From assembly GCA_023957125.1 (NCBI GenBank), contig JAMLHL010000026.1:1-54467 (forward strand): a DNA stretch of 54,467 bases, read 5' to 3'. A program made the position numbers and the translations under genes. Source of the stretch: Chitinophagaceae bacterium (GTDB lineage: Bacteria; Bacteroidota; Bacteroidia; Chitinophagales; Chitinophagaceae). Below, in pieces: positions 44,885-53,831 of the stretch. How positions within the stretch are numbered: the stretch's first letter is position 1; each line of letters starts with the position of its first letter. Under the pieces are notes generated by a model. It had not been told where the DNA came from and did not search any database. It worked only from the letters and a program-made list of their open reading frames with translations.

Positions 44885-44914
44885 GACCAATTGGTTTATT
44901 TTCTCATATCTTTG
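44885..44914 (+). promoter_or_regulatory. TetR operator candidate plus -7 box
   Basis: ACCAATTGGT (44886-44895) is a 10-bp palindrome within AGACCAATTGGTTTATTTT, and TATCTTTG (44907-44914) is a perfect -7 box. The overlap fits autorepression of the TetR gene at 44937. A related site lies at 45548-45557. Confidence 0.65.
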
Positions 44915-44936
44915 TCTTCGAAATTGAATCTTAACT

Positions 44937-45527
44937 ATGTCAAAAGCAGAAAACACCAAGCAATTCATCGTTGAAAAAACAGCCGTTGTTTTCAATACAA
45001 AAGGCTATGTCGGTACTTCAATGAATGATATTATGAGTGCAACAGGGCTTTCAAAAGGCTGCATATATGGTAACTTTGAGAATAAAGATGAAGTTGCATT
45101 AGCTGCTTTTGACTACAATCACGGCAAGGTTAATGAATACATGAAGTCAAAAATTTTGGCAACAGAAAATTCCATTGAGCGTTTGTTGATTTATCCGAAT
45201 ACCTACCGTAATTATTTCAGGCTTCCGTTCCTGCACGCAGGTTGCCCGATTTTAAACACAGCAACCGAAGCCGATGATACGCATCCCCGGTTGAAAGAGA
45301 GAGCAAGTGCCGCTCTTGCTTTTTGGAAAAAATCAATTGAAAACCAAATAAAGCGTGGCATTTCCCGAAACGAAATAAAAGCAGACACGAACCCGACAGA
45401 AATTGCAGTCATAATGATTTCAATGATTGAAGGTGCATTTATGCAGGCAAAAGTAACAGGTAAAACTACCGAATTGAAAATTGCAATGAATTATTTAGAA
45501 AAAATGATACAAAACTTGAGATACTGA
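44937..45527 (+). CDS. TetR-family transcriptional regulator
   Basis: The 196-aa protein has the TetR DNA-binding domain (AVVFNTKGYVGTSMNDIMSA, TGLSKGCIYGNFENKDEVAL, about residues 14-55). The ligand-binding C-terminal half resembles AcrR/NemR-type regulators with a TetR_C domain (LHAGCPILNTATEADDTHP). It probably represses itself and the genes after it through the two similar palindromes. Cys in HAGCPI may be a sensor of electrophiles; this is inference. Confidence 0.92.
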   Translation: MSKAENTKQFIVEKTAVVFNTKGYVGTSMNDIMSATGLSKGCIYGNFENKDEVALAAFDYNHGKVNEYMKSKILATENSIERLLIYPNTYRNYFRLPFLHAGCPILNTATEADDTHPRLKERASAALAFWKKSIENQIKRGISRNEIKADTNPTEIAVIMISMIEGAFMQAKVTGKTTELKIAMNYLEKMIQNLRY

Positions 45528-45547
45528 TTTTTTTTAATCAGAAACAG

Positions 45548-45557
45548 ACCGAGTGGT
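45548..45557 (+). promoter_or_regulatory. Second TetR-like operator
   Basis: ACCGAGTGGT within AGACCGAGTGGTTTATTTTA closely matches the site upstream of the TetR gene (same AGACC...GGTTTATTTT frame). It lies 29 nt before the GNAT start, so the same regulator may control the GNAT-SDR-DinB genes. Confidence 0.55.
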
Positions 45558-45585
45558 TTATTTTATTATAGATAACAAAAATACC

Positions 45586-46059
45586 ATGAAACTACATCCT
45601 GAAATTACAATTCTTACCTACCAAAAAGCGTATGCGCCATATTTTGAAATGCTCAATAGGGAATGGATAGAAGAAAGCTACCATATTGAGGAAGTGGATA
45701 TTCAGCAATTTCAAAACCCCGAAATGTCCATAGTAAAAAATGGTGGAGAGATTTTTTTTGCCAAACTCAGGGATGAAATTATTGGCACAGTCGCATTGAA
45801 GAAAAATCATAATACTTTTGAGCTAAGCAAATTAGCTGTAAGTAAAAACAACAGAGGTTTAGGAGCCGGTGAAATGCTTTGCAGGGCTTTAATAGACAAA
45901 GCAAGAAATATTGGCATAAAGAAACTCGTACTTTATTCTAACTCAAAGCAAAATGCAGCCCTCAACTTATATCGAAAACTTGGCTTTGTTGAAGTTGAGT
46001 TAGAGCCAGTTCCTTGGGAACGTGTCAATGTGAAAATGGAACTGACTTTGAAAGAGTAG
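45586..46059 (+). CDS. GNAT-family N-acetyltransferase
   Basis: The protein is 157 aa from ATG 45586; the longer frame adds an unconserved head. The acetyl-CoA loop NNRGLGAGEMLCRALI (about residues 87-102) and the preceding KLAVSK strand define the fold, and LYSNSKQNAALNLYRKLGF is the usual C-terminal element. It transfers acetyl from acetyl-CoA to an amine of unknown identity. It is second in the TetR-GNAT-SDR-DinB run. Confidence 0.9.
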   Translation: MKLHPEITILTYQKAYAPYFEMLNREWIEESYHIEEVDIQQFQNPEMSIVKNGGEIFFAKLRDEIIGTVALKKNHNTFELSKLAVSKNNRGLGAGEMLCRALIDKARNIGIKKLVLYSNSKQNAALNLYRKLGFVEVELEPVPWERVNVKMELTLKE

Positions 46060-46084
46060 AATCATCTTATGAAATAACGAAAAT

Positions 46085-46828
46085 ATGAAAACAATATTGA
46101 TAACAGGAGCAAGTCGTGGTATTGGAGCAGCAACGGCATTATTAGCTGCAAAAGAAAACTATGCCGTAGTTGTGAATTATAACAAAAACAAAAATGCGGC
46201 TGATACAGTTGTTTCGCAAATACAAAATGAAGGAGGTACAGCCGTTGCTATACAGGCAGACATAACAAAGGAGCAAGATGTTGTAAAGCTATTTAGCGAA
46301 ACCAAACGTGTTTTTGGTAATTTGGATATCCTTATCAATAATGCAGGTATCCTCGAGCGTCAAATGAAATTTGAATCAATGAATATGGAGCGCATCAGCC
46401 ATATTTTCAAAACAAATGTCTTTGCCCAATTTCTCTGCACACAGGAAGCCATTAAACAAATGGCTTTGAGTAAAGGCGGTAATGGAGGAGTGATTGTAAA
46501 TGTATCTTCTTTAGCGTCAAAATCGGGAGCGCCCGGTGAATATATTGATTATGCCTCGGCTAAAGGCGCAATAGATACTTTCACTATCGGTCTTTCCAAA
46601 GAAGTTGCCAATGAAGGCATTAGAGTAAATGCGGTACGTCCGGCATTTATCTACACAGATATTCATTCAGACGGAGGAGAGTCTGACAGAATAAAAAGGA
46701 TTCAAGATACAATCCCCTTAAAAAGAGGGGGACATCCAAAAGAGGTTGCCGAAGCTATTTTATGGCTTGCCTCGGAAAAATCGTCTTATTGTACAGGAAT
46801 TTTTATAGATATTAGCGGAGGAAAATAA
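46085..46828 (+). CDS. Classical short-chain dehydrogenase/reductase
   Basis: The 247-aa protein has the NAD(P) motif GASRGIG (about residues 8-14), NNAG at 88-91, catalytic Ser in VNVSSLAS and YASAK (Tyr and Lys separated by three residues), plus PLKRGGHPKEVAEAILWLAS. It is a carbonyl reductase or alcohol dehydrogenase, relatives of glucose dehydrogenase/FabG. Substrate not predictable. It follows GNAT by 25 nt in the same direction. Confidence 0.92.
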   Translation: MKTILITGASRGIGAATALLAAKENYAVVVNYNKNKNAADTVVSQIQNEGGTAVAIQADITKEQDVVKLFSETKRVFGNLDILINNAGILERQMKFESMNMERISHIFKTNVFAQFLCTQEAIKQMALSKGGNGGVIVNVSSLASKSGAPGEYIDYASAKGAIDTFTIGLSKEVANEGIRVNAVRPAFIYTDIHSDGGESDRIKRIQDTIPLKRGGHPKEVAEAILWLASEKSSYCTGIFIDISGGK

Positions 46829-46846
46829 CGGTAAACGCAAAATAGT

Positions 46847-47299
46847 ATGAAATCATATTTTAAGGAACTCTTTGAGTACAATCATCATTGCAATGCAAAA
46901 CTGTCTGAAATTTTTGTGGAAAAAACGGATGTTGTAAGCGAAAAATCGATACAACTGCTCAGTCATGTTTTCAATGCACACCACATTTGGCTGCACAGAA
47001 TAAAGTACCAACAACCTCAATCTGGAGTTTGGGATATGCACACCGTCCAACAATTTAAAGAAATAAATGAAGAGAATTTTGACGAAACCACAAACCTGCT
47101 AAATCACGTTGATTTAAATAAAATCATTTCATACCAAAACAGTAAGGGTCAAAAGTTTCAAAACAAAATCGGTGATATTTTATTCCATATCATCAATCAT
47201 TCTACTTATCACAGAGGGCAAATAGCAACTGATTTTAGAGAAAACGGTATAGCCCCTCTTATAACCGATTATATCTTTTGGAAGAGAGAGACCCCGTGA
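46847..47299 (+). CDS. DinB-family protein
   Basis: The 150-aa four-helix protein starts KELFEYNHHCNAKL, then LLSHVFNAHHIWLHRI, and near the end INHSTYHRGQIATDF. The three His at N-terminal helix, AHH and TYHRGQ positions match the divalent-metal site of DinB/YfiT proteins, which include thiol transferases (bacillithiol or mycothiol) and damage-inducible proteins of unknown chemistry. It is the last gene of the TetR-linked run. The 122 nt after it show no recognisable gene. Confidence 0.88.
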   Translation: MKSYFKELFEYNHHCNAKLSEIFVEKTDVVSEKSIQLLSHVFNAHHIWLHRIKYQQPQSGVWDMHTVQQFKEINEENFDETTNLLNHVDLNKIISYQNSKGQKFQNKIGDILFHIINHSTYHRGQIATDFRENGIAPLITDYIFWKRETP

Positions 47300-47421
47300 A
47301 ACCAACAATTTTAATGATAAATGACTATCTGTTCAAAAATAAAAGGCTGTGATTTTGAGATGGATGGTATTAAAAAGTTTATTGAAAATCTTAGGAAAAC
47401 AAGCTTCAGGATATAACCTTT

Positions 47422-48036
47422 TCACTTGCCGCCTTTCACTTTAATAATGGTATCCGGAGATAATCCCAGCGCTTCTTTGTGTGTGTGTTTTATGGCATCC
47501 TCATTGGGGGCTGTCGAAAGGCACATGACCGTTCCATTGGTTTCGTCCACCCAATAATTGATAAAGTGTACGCCGTGTTTGCCTTCTGTTGCTATATCCT
47601 TCTTGTGAGCCTCGGCAATCGCTTCAGGAGTGACGCTTCCCGGTGGGAAATGATGAATATCTAAGTACAATTGTTTATTACCAGCGGGTAAGCCGGCTTC
47701 CTCTCCCTGTGCCACACGCATGATCTGATCAGGTACCAAACCGTGGGCTTCTTTATGTGTTTCATAAATGCTGTTTGCATTGGGCGCCTGGGAGATGCAG
47801 TATATTTTTCCTTCATTTTCATTGACAAAATACATGTGAAAATCCACACCATGTTTCCATTCTGTGGCCAAATCTTTTTCATGGGCGGCGGACACACCTG
47901 TAAATTGTACTTTGCCAGGACCCACGTCATGCACGTCAATAAAGTAAGGTAAGTCCTGGTTGCCGGATGTTGATTTATTCTGGGCCATGGAGACCGCAGA
48001 ACAAAGAAGCAGAGATAGCGCGAGTCGCAATTTCAT
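47422..48036 (-). CDS. Exported protein with two DUF4242 domains (SCO4226-like)
   Basis: The 204-aa protein has a signal peptide (LRLALSLLLCSAVSMAQ) and two homologous halves. Half 1 (about 30-110): FIDVHDVGPGKV, AAHEKDLATEWKHGVDFHMY, IYETHKEAHGLVPDQIMRV. Half 2 (about 120-200): YLDIHHFPPGSV, EAHKKDIATEGKHGVHFINY, IKHTHKEALGLSPDTIIKV. A Streptomyces member of this ferredoxin-like family binds nickel; His residues are abundant in both halves here. A periplasmic metal-binding role is inferred. It marks the return to backbone composition. Confidence 0.88.
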   Translation of the reverse strand: MKLRLALSLLLCSAVSMAQNKSTSGNQDLPYFIDVHDVGPGKVQFTGVSAAHEKDLATEWKHGVDFHMYFVNENEGKIYCISQAPNANSIYETHKEAHGLVPDQIMRVAQGEEAGLPAGNKQLYLDIHHFPPGSVTPEAIAEAHKKDIATEGKHGVHFINYWVDETNGTVMCLSTAPNEDAIKHTHKEALGLSPDTIIKVKGGK

Positions 48037-48138
48037 GATGATAAAATTTTGTGGTGATTGAATAATTGATTTTCACAAAACTAAAACCCTTACCGGTGCA
48101 TGACTTTACTTAAAAGTTCAAACTTTTTTCTTTGCAGT

Positions 48139-48996
48139 TCAATCTCTGAAATGGAAAGGCGACTTACCATAGCGCTTTTTAAACACTCTGCTGAAATGGG
48201 AATTATTTTCAAAACCATTTTCAAAAGCGATTTCGCCAATCGTTTTGTGTGTGGTTTCTATCTGGGTTTTGGCTCGTTCCAGTCTCTTTTGAGCCAGCCA
48301 TTTGCCGGGCGAGGCGCCGTAAAATTTTTCAAATTCACGTTTGAATCCGGAAAGGCTTCTGTTTGCGAGTTGCGCAAATTCCGACAACTTCAGATTGTAC
48401 ATATAATTAGCTTCCATAATTTCCCAGATCGGCGTTGCTTGGCCGTCTGCAAGATTGTTGATGTAGGAAAGTACGTTCCGGTTTTCCGGATTGATGAAAA
48501 CATTATACAGCAATTCCTTCAGTTTGATTTCAATAATCTTTTCCGGTAGCGGCGCTGCCTGGTGAAAATAGGGGATAAAGCTTTCATAACAATTCCGGAT
48601 GCGGTCGTTAATGTGTATGCGGATCATCATCTCCGTGGGAGAAGAGGGCAAATCCTTCAATGGCAAATCCAGTCTGAATTCGTCAAATATTCTTCGTAGG
48701 TGATCATCTTGAATATAAAACGCAAGTAATTTCCATCCCAGGATATCATCGCTCATTTCCTGCAGGAACCCGGCTCTTCGCAACAGAAACCCGGAATCCT
48801 TGTTGATATGATAAGTATGCTCACCCTGATGAAAGATCCTGCCGCCGTTCAGTGAAAAGGTAAACTGGTTATAGGTAGAATGCAATTGGAGTATCCTGTC
48901 TTTCTGCGGGCATTTGTAATACAAGAACAAGATATCCTTAATGGAAAATTGCCTGAAGATATCAGGATTAGATCGGTGAAATTCGTATATATTCAT
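48139..48996 (-). CDS. AraC-family transcriptional regulator
   Basis: The protein is 285 aa from the ATG at 48996 (a longer reading to 49065 is possible). The C-terminal HTH pair is KLSEFAQLANRSLSGFKREF and IGEIAFENGFENNSHFSRVF, ending KRYGKSPFHFRD. The N-terminal part (FYQFTFSLNGGRIFHQGEHT-like, with GGRIFHQG) is a cupin effector domain. It lies downstream of the three-gene methyltransferase operon on the same strand, separated by 243 nt, and upstream of the DUF4242 gene; its target is unknown. Confidence 0.87.
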   Translation of the reverse strand: MNIYEFHRSNPDIFRQFSIKDILFLYYKCPQKDRILQLHSTYNQFTFSLNGGRIFHQGEHTYHINKDSGFLLRRAGFLQEMSDDILGWKLLAFYIQDDHLRRIFDEFRLDLPLKDLPSSPTEMMIRIHINDRIRNCYESFIPYFHQAAPLPEKIIEIKLKELLYNVFINPENRNVLSYINNLADGQATPIWEIMEANYMYNLKLSEFAQLANRSLSGFKREFEKFYGASPGKWLAQKRLERAKTQIETTHKTIGEIAFENGFENNSHFSRVFKKRYGKSPFHFRD

Positions 48997-49239
48997 TCGT
49001 TGTATGTTATCAAAATTAGTATCCACGCGGCTCCATATTGGGAAGTTTATTTTCCTCACGTACATAGGTTTTTTATCTCATTATCAGCGTCATACCAAAA
49101 CTCTGTTATGCCGTGGCCGGGGCCTTTATAAAATTTAAACCGAACCGGATGCTTGTATTCATATAGTTTGTTTTTGTTGCTTATTGATATTTTCTGCTAT
49201 CGAGCCGTTACGCTTTTACGATTTCCCGGGAAAATATGC

Positions 49240-49722
49240 TTACAACCATCGCTTTACCTTTTGCTTATACACGTTGTATTCCTGGCCAAACTCAATCTCC
49301 AAATATTTTTCCTCACGTTTTATTATATACTCCTGGATCACTATCAGGAGCAAGGGAAAAAAAATAACATTCCACCAATTTCCAATAAAGCAGGTGATCC
49401 CTAAATACACCAATGCTAAACCGACATACATCGGGTTTCTTGTAACACTGTAAATACCGGTGGTTTGCAGTGATGATGCCGGTTTGATAAGGACGACCGT
49501 ATTTTTTGTCAGGAAAAATTGCCGCAGGCTTCGGAATAAAAAAAATGAAGCAACGATTAAAAAGATCACACCAACAATTTTTACCGCTGTGGTGTGAAAA
49601 AGGGTATCAGAAATCGTTACTTTTTTTTGAATAAAAATAGCCAGGATAAAGATCAGGACATACAATAGTGGCGGTGGAATATAAACTCCCGGTCCTCTTG
49701 ATTTGTTTATTTTACTGCTCAT
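49240..49722 (-). CDS. Isoprenylcysteine carboxyl methyltransferase-family membrane protein
   Basis: The 160-aa protein has about four membrane spans and the characteristic C-terminal block GIYSVTRNPMYVGLALVYLG, ending EEKYLEIEFGQEYNVYKQ, the SAM-binding region of the ICMT/PEMT superfamily. Bacterial members methylate small thiols, phenols or lipids at the membrane. It starts 40 nt after mddA in the same operon. Confidence 0.88.
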   Translation of the reverse strand: MSSKINKSRGPGVYIPPPLLYVLIFILAIFIQKKVTISDTLFHTTAVKIVGVIFLIVASFFLFRSLRQFFLTKNTVVLIKPASSLQTTGIYSVTRNPMYVGLALVYLGITCFIGNWWNVIFFPLLLIVIQEYIIKREEKYLEIEFGQEYNVYKQKVKRWL

Positions 49723-49762
49723 GATTATTTTTTTTATTCAATATTATTCTGTCCATTACCGT

Positions 49763-50509
49763 TTATTGATTTCTTCTTTTTCCTTTTGTAAACGGAATCA
49801 GCATCGGCACTTCTTTCTGGTATTGTTTATACGGTTCGCCCAGTTGCTTGGCCAAATCTCTTTCTTCCAGGAATTTTACAGAAATAAGAATATAAGCCGT
49901 CGTCATAATGGCGAAATACAAATGCCCCAGGGTCATCACCGGCGCAGCCCAAAAGGCAATGATAAACCCCAGCATCAGCGGATGCCGCACTAAGTGATAG
50001 AAATATTTTTTGGTAAACGACGGAGGCCGTGGTGGCGTGTTGCGCAAATTTTCATACACCTGTTTCAGTCCGAAAAGGTCAAAGTGATTGATCATAAAAG
50101 TGGAAAGGAAAACGATCAGCCATCCTAATGCAAAAAGTCCCCACAATATAATAATCAGTGTGTTATTTTCCGTTTTCCAAACGATGCCGGTCATTGGCCG
50201 CCATTGCCAGAACAGCAGGATCAACACGATATTGGTCGCCAGCACATAAGTAGAACGTTCCACCGGTTTGGGGATGATCTTTGTCCACCATCTTTTAAAT
50301 GCCGGACGCGCCATTATCGCGTGTTGCACGGCAAATAAGGTCAACAGAATTGAATTAACAATAAAGGCTTCCAACATCGTTGAATCCCCACCAGTATCAA
50401 TGGATTTCGGCACATAGATATTGCCCACAAAACCGATGGCATACAGAAATACGCAGAGAAAAATGATATAACAGATTAATCCGTAAATAAAATAAATGGC
50501 TCTTTTCAT
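49763..50509 (-). CDS. mddA: Methanethiol S-methyltransferase-like membrane protein
   Basis: The 248-aa protein has about five spans. FLYAIGFVGNIYVPKSIDTG near the N-terminus, FAVQHAIMARPAFKRWW and FYHLVRHPLMLGFIIAFWAAP are typical of MddA, which methylates methanethiol with SAM to dimethyl sulfide. The NnrU family shares the fold, but these N-terminal motifs favour MddA. It is the middle gene of hydrolase-mddA-ICMT; the spacer to the hydrolase is 22 nt. Confidence 0.85.
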   Translation of the reverse strand: MKRAIYFIYGLICYIIFLCVFLYAIGFVGNIYVPKSIDTGGDSTMLEAFIVNSILLTLFAVQHAIMARPAFKRWWTKIIPKPVERSTYVLATNIVLILLFWQWRPMTGIVWKTENNTLIIILWGLFALGWLIVFLSTFMINHFDLFGLKQVYENLRNTPPRPPSFTKKYFYHLVRHPLMLGFIIAFWAAPVMTLGHLYFAIMTTAYILISVKFLEERDLAKQLGEPYKQYQKEVPMLIPFTKGKRRNQ

Positions 50510-50531
50510 TGTTTGGTTATTTAGTAATTAA

Positions 50532-51479
50532 TTATTCCTCAGATAAGCTTTTTCTCAAAGCATTAAAAAACGCTTCCGGCTGTTCCAGCCAGGGAAAATG
50601 ACCGGCTCGTTCTATATAAAATATTCTGGAATGTTTCAATCGTTCATTCAATCGTTCCTGTGTGCCGCCGTTTACCGGATCCTGGCGCCCCTGGATGATG
50701 CGTACCGGCAGGTCTAAAGCATAAGCCTGCTCGCCAATATCAAAAGTTTTAAAATGCGGATTATGCACGAATGCGTTAAAGAATTCATCGTTTTGCAGGT
50801 AGGGGATTTCTTCTTCGGGCACATTGGCAAACAGCAGCGATGCCTTATCATGATCGTAGAAATATCCCCTGAACCAGACCTTTGATATTTCCAATGAATT
50901 TGGCGAAGGCAGTTTTGACAGGGAATCCATTTCTGCCATATCCTGTTCAGTTAATTGCATTCTTATGTTGTCGGAATAATATTTCAGAAAGCTGTTATCC
51001 GTTCCGGCAGTGGCTATTAAAATAATTTTTTCCGTGTGCTGCGGATGTTTGATGGCATAATACAAAGCTGTATGCGTAGCCCAGCTATGCCCCAAAACCG
51101 TCCATTTACCAACGCCGAGATGTTGTCTGAGCAACTCCACATCCTGCACCATATTGTCCTGGTTTACCCAGGTGGAATCTGCTTTTTTATAGCGTGAATG
51201 CCCGGTTCCCCGGAAATCAATAAGGATGGTTTTGTAGCCCTGCAACGAATCCGAAATGTCCCGCATGTAGTAACTGGAATAACCCGGCCCGCCGGGCAAC
51301 AACACAATCTGCTTACCTTTTCCTTTTGTATAATAATGGATGAAGCCGCCACTGACTTTAGCGGAATCATGAACGTATTGTGGAGGGGATTGTGCTGCGG
51401 CATCCTCAATATCTCCGATCAACATCCCGAAAATAAATAGCAGGCCAGATGACTGAAGAATCCTGTTTGCATGCATCAC
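50532..51479 (-). CDS. Exported alpha/beta hydrolase (proline iminopeptidase-like)
   Basis: The 315-aa protein has a signal sequence (LLFIFGMLIGDIEDAAA). LLPGGPGYSSYYM is the oxyanion segment, GHSWATH holds the nucleophile Ser (about residue 129), an Asp in QGRQDPV and a His in AGHFPWLEQ complete the triad. The HGGPG-like opening places it near proline iminopeptidases and other small-substrate hydrolases. First gene of the operon; the substrate is not known. Confidence 0.88.
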   Translation of the reverse strand: MMHANRILQSSGLLFIFGMLIGDIEDAAAQSPPQYVHDSAKVSGGFIHYYTKGKGKQIVLLPGGPGYSSYYMRDISDSLQGYKTILIDFRGTGHSRYKKADSTWVNQDNMVQDVELLRQHLGVGKWTVLGHSWATHTALYYAIKHPQHTEKIILIATAGTDNSFLKYYSDNIRMQLTEQDMAEMDSLSKLPSPNSLEISKVWFRGYFYDHDKASLLFANVPEEEIPYLQNDEFFNAFVHNPHFKTFDIGEQAYALDLPVRIIQGRQDPVNGGTQERLNERLKHSRIFYIERAGHFPWLEQPEAFFNALRKSLSEE

Positions 51480-51607
51480 ATTATAATTTTTAAGTTATCC
51501 GTACCGCCCCGATATACCAGGTGCCTATGGCTATGCAATGCTGCTTGTCCGCACGGGACAAAAACAATTAAGTGCTTAAATGCTTATGACGATATACGCC
51601 AGTCGTT

Positions 51608-51615
51608 CAAATGTA
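51608..51615 (-). promoter_or_regulatory. -7 box (TACATTTG) for the hydrolase-mddA operon
   Basis: On the minus strand TACATTTG fits TAnnTTTG. It lies about 130 nt before the hydrolase start and would leave a long leader. A TTTG 26 nt upstream is too far for a good -33 match. Confidence 0.35.
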
Positions 51616-51652
51616 TAAGTTTGGCATAAAAAATTACTGTACAAATCGGACA

Positions 51653-52531
51653 TTATGAAAAGGATCCCAAAGCATTAAGGTACTGCTGGGCCAAAGGATT
51701 TATATTATCGTCTAATTCAGAAGGAGGAAGCGATACTTTATTTCTAAAATCTCTGGCCATGTGTGCTACATCAAAGTATCCTGCATCAAAAGCAACTTGT
51801 TCCAATCTCTCTCCTGGGAACCGGTGAATGAGATCCATGGCATATTCTATTTGCCATATTTTAGCGTACGCTTGTGGCGGAAGCCCTACTTTCAAAAGAA
51901 ACTGGCGGCGCAGCGTCCTCTCGCTCATGCAAAACTGCCTTGCAAGTTTTTGTACTTTGATGTTTCCATTCCTGCGGGAAATCTCGTTTACTGCATGGTA
52001 TATCGGGTCGTTTTCATAAGATGACTTTGGTGGTAAAGCTTCAGCAAAAAATCTTTGGACATATGGATTTTCAAATGAATTGATCTTGTAATCGGCCTCA
52101 ACTTTTTCCAGAAAACGCCCGCAGCCTTCAATCAGTTTGCATACTCTTATCTGCCTGTCGGTCAACTCGCACATTGGCCTCTTAAGAAAATGGTACCCTA
52201 TTACCGGGTGTACCTTCATAGCAAAGGCGCCACCACGGCCTAATTGACGAACCAATAATGAACTTTCCGAAAAGAGCCCGGCTATATACATGTGATTGGG
52301 CAGCCCAACAGATTGATCGTAGTTCATGAACCGGCTTTCAAAATACGCATCCGTACCGATACAAAAAGTAAAGATCAAATAACCTGTTCTTGGAAAGACG
52401 GTAGTAAATGGATCCGGGGTATTTATATTTACAATCGAATAGACAAACATATAATCGCGAATCTTCTTTGAGTCGTATGCCATTTGCAATATAGAAGAGG
52501 ATGTATTTTGTGAAGATTGCGAATCATTCAT
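51653..52531 (-). CDS. AraC-family regulator with DUF6597-like N-terminus
   Basis: The protein is 292 aa from ATG 52531. The N-terminal part (TVFPRTGYLIFTFCIG, MYIAGLFSESSLLV, VIGYHFLKRPMCELTD) is the DUF6597-type sensing domain; the C-terminal HTH pair is VQKLARQFCMSERTLRRQFL and LEQVAFDAGYFDVAHMARDF. It lies upstream of the hydrolase-mddA-ICMT operon on the same strand and is the best candidate regulator of it, 173 nt away. Confidence 0.88.
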   Translation of the reverse strand: MNDSQSSQNTSSSILQMAYDSKKIRDYMFVYSIVNINTPDPFTTVFPRTGYLIFTFCIGTDAYFESRFMNYDQSVGLPNHMYIAGLFSESSLLVRQLGRGGAFAMKVHPVIGYHFLKRPMCELTDRQIRVCKLIEGCGRFLEKVEADYKINSFENPYVQRFFAEALPPKSSYENDPIYHAVNEISRRNGNIKVQKLARQFCMSERTLRRQFLLKVGLPPQAYAKIWQIEYAMDLIHRFPGERLEQVAFDAGYFDVAHMARDFRNKVSLPPSELDDNINPLAQQYLNALGSFS

Positions 52532-52615
52532 ATCAAAAAGCAATTTATATAATTGTTTGGTTGATAGTTGGATTGTGGCAAGCTATCTGCATTTTAAATG
52601 CACGCATGAATTAAA

Positions 52616-53671
52616 TTAAATCACCTTTTCAGAAACGAATTTAAAATAAAATATTTGCTTTTCCTCAATCCACGGGTAAGGGTTGGCAGCCGGTTTGGTT
52701 TCTTTGGTTTTGAAATCATAGAGGTAATACCTCACCTGCGCTCTGTCATTGCCCGTTGCAACAATGGCTTTTGATCGGGCGTCATCATAACTTACAATTT
52801 CCGGCTCATAACCTTCAAACTTTTTATCCAGGTTGTTTTGAATTGTTTCCCAGGTTGCATCAAAAAAGTGTTTTTCCTTTTTCTCCGCCTGCCAGTACAC
52901 GGAAGCTAAAGATTGCCTTTTTCTGTCGTATTTAACGGTGCTTAAATCATAATCGTTGCTGGTATATAATTCTTTTAGCTCTTTTTTCGCAACGGGGTCA
53001 TATTCGACCAAAGCTGTTTTGTCTCTGCTTGTATTGCTAAGCACATATATATTCTTATTGTCTTTATCAAAAGAAACAGGAGTAAAATTGTCTTTAAACG
53101 AAGTGGTAAGCAAGGGTGTAAAGCTGCCCATGTCCGGATCACGGTAATTCCGGGTAATATTTACACCGTCTGTTTTTGAAGCAAGGCGGATAATTCCGTT
53201 GTTATCTGTAATCCAACTGTCGTAGTTTTCTTTATTGTTATAAAGTAATGTCAATGCCCCGGTTTCTACGTTCAAAAGATATGGGTCGAAGTATTCCTTT
53301 ACTCTTTTATTGATCTGTACAATCAGTTCTTTTTCTTCTCCGGTAATATCTGTCAGGGCATCAATGACATCGCTCCTTACAGCAGGAAAAGGCGTTAATG
53401 CTTTTAAATCTGTTCCGTCCGTTTTTACAGAAAAAAGCTGAAAGTTCTGGTCTCCGTCAATGTCCTGTGCATAAACAATCCTGTTACTTTTCCAGAAATA
53501 ACTGTAAATACTTCGTAAAGTGTCGTTGCTAACACGAACGGCCGTACTGTCGCCTACTTTTTGAACAAAAATGTTCATCTTTCCCTTGTAGTCTGCACGA
53601 TAGCTAAAATAATTTCCATCAGGTGAGATCCGGAAAGTACTTTTTTCACCATTTTGGAAAAACGTTTTCAT
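52616..53671 (-). pseudogene. S9 peptidase beta-propeller without catalytic domain
   Basis: The 351-aa reading contains only the WD40-like propeller of dipeptidyl-peptidase-type S9 enzymes (FRISPDGNYFSYRADYKG, IFVQKVGD, VYAQDIDGDQNFQLFSVKTD, YYLYDFKTKET). It ends at FYFKFVSEKVI where the alpha/beta hydrolase domain with its GxSYGG motif should begin, so about 250-300 residues are missing. It also lacks a signal peptide. The frame is otherwise open. Truncated gene is more likely than a specialised propeller protein. Confidence 0.75.
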
Positions 53672-53831
53672 ATCAAATGTTTAACGAGATAAGGTATGCA
53701 CCCTTCTCCGGAAATGAAGGTGAAGCGGGGTTCCCAAGGAGAAATTGAATTGGGCCTGCAGGATATTGGGTTATTCACGCGCAAGTTATACACTCGTTTT
53801 GAGGAATGCAATCACACATTTGGGTGATTTT

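Larger units (their letters stand above)
37090..47400. mobile_element. AT-rich accessory island, boundaries approximate
   Basis: Between the RRM gene and the DUF4242 gene the base composition falls visibly (many A/T-rich codons). Gene content changes to small regulators, tailoring enzymes and several decayed genes. No integrase, tRNA or flanking direct repeat was found, so the mechanism of arrival is not visible. The mosaic of fragments and repeated scraps suggests past plasmid or conjugative-element DNA, now degraded. Confidence 0.6.

Noticed and set aside
52588..52602. TGCATTT-T-AAATGCA palindrome before the AraC gene
   Set aside because: Nearly perfect but only 7-bp arms in AT-rich DNA, with no promoter elements; could be chance.
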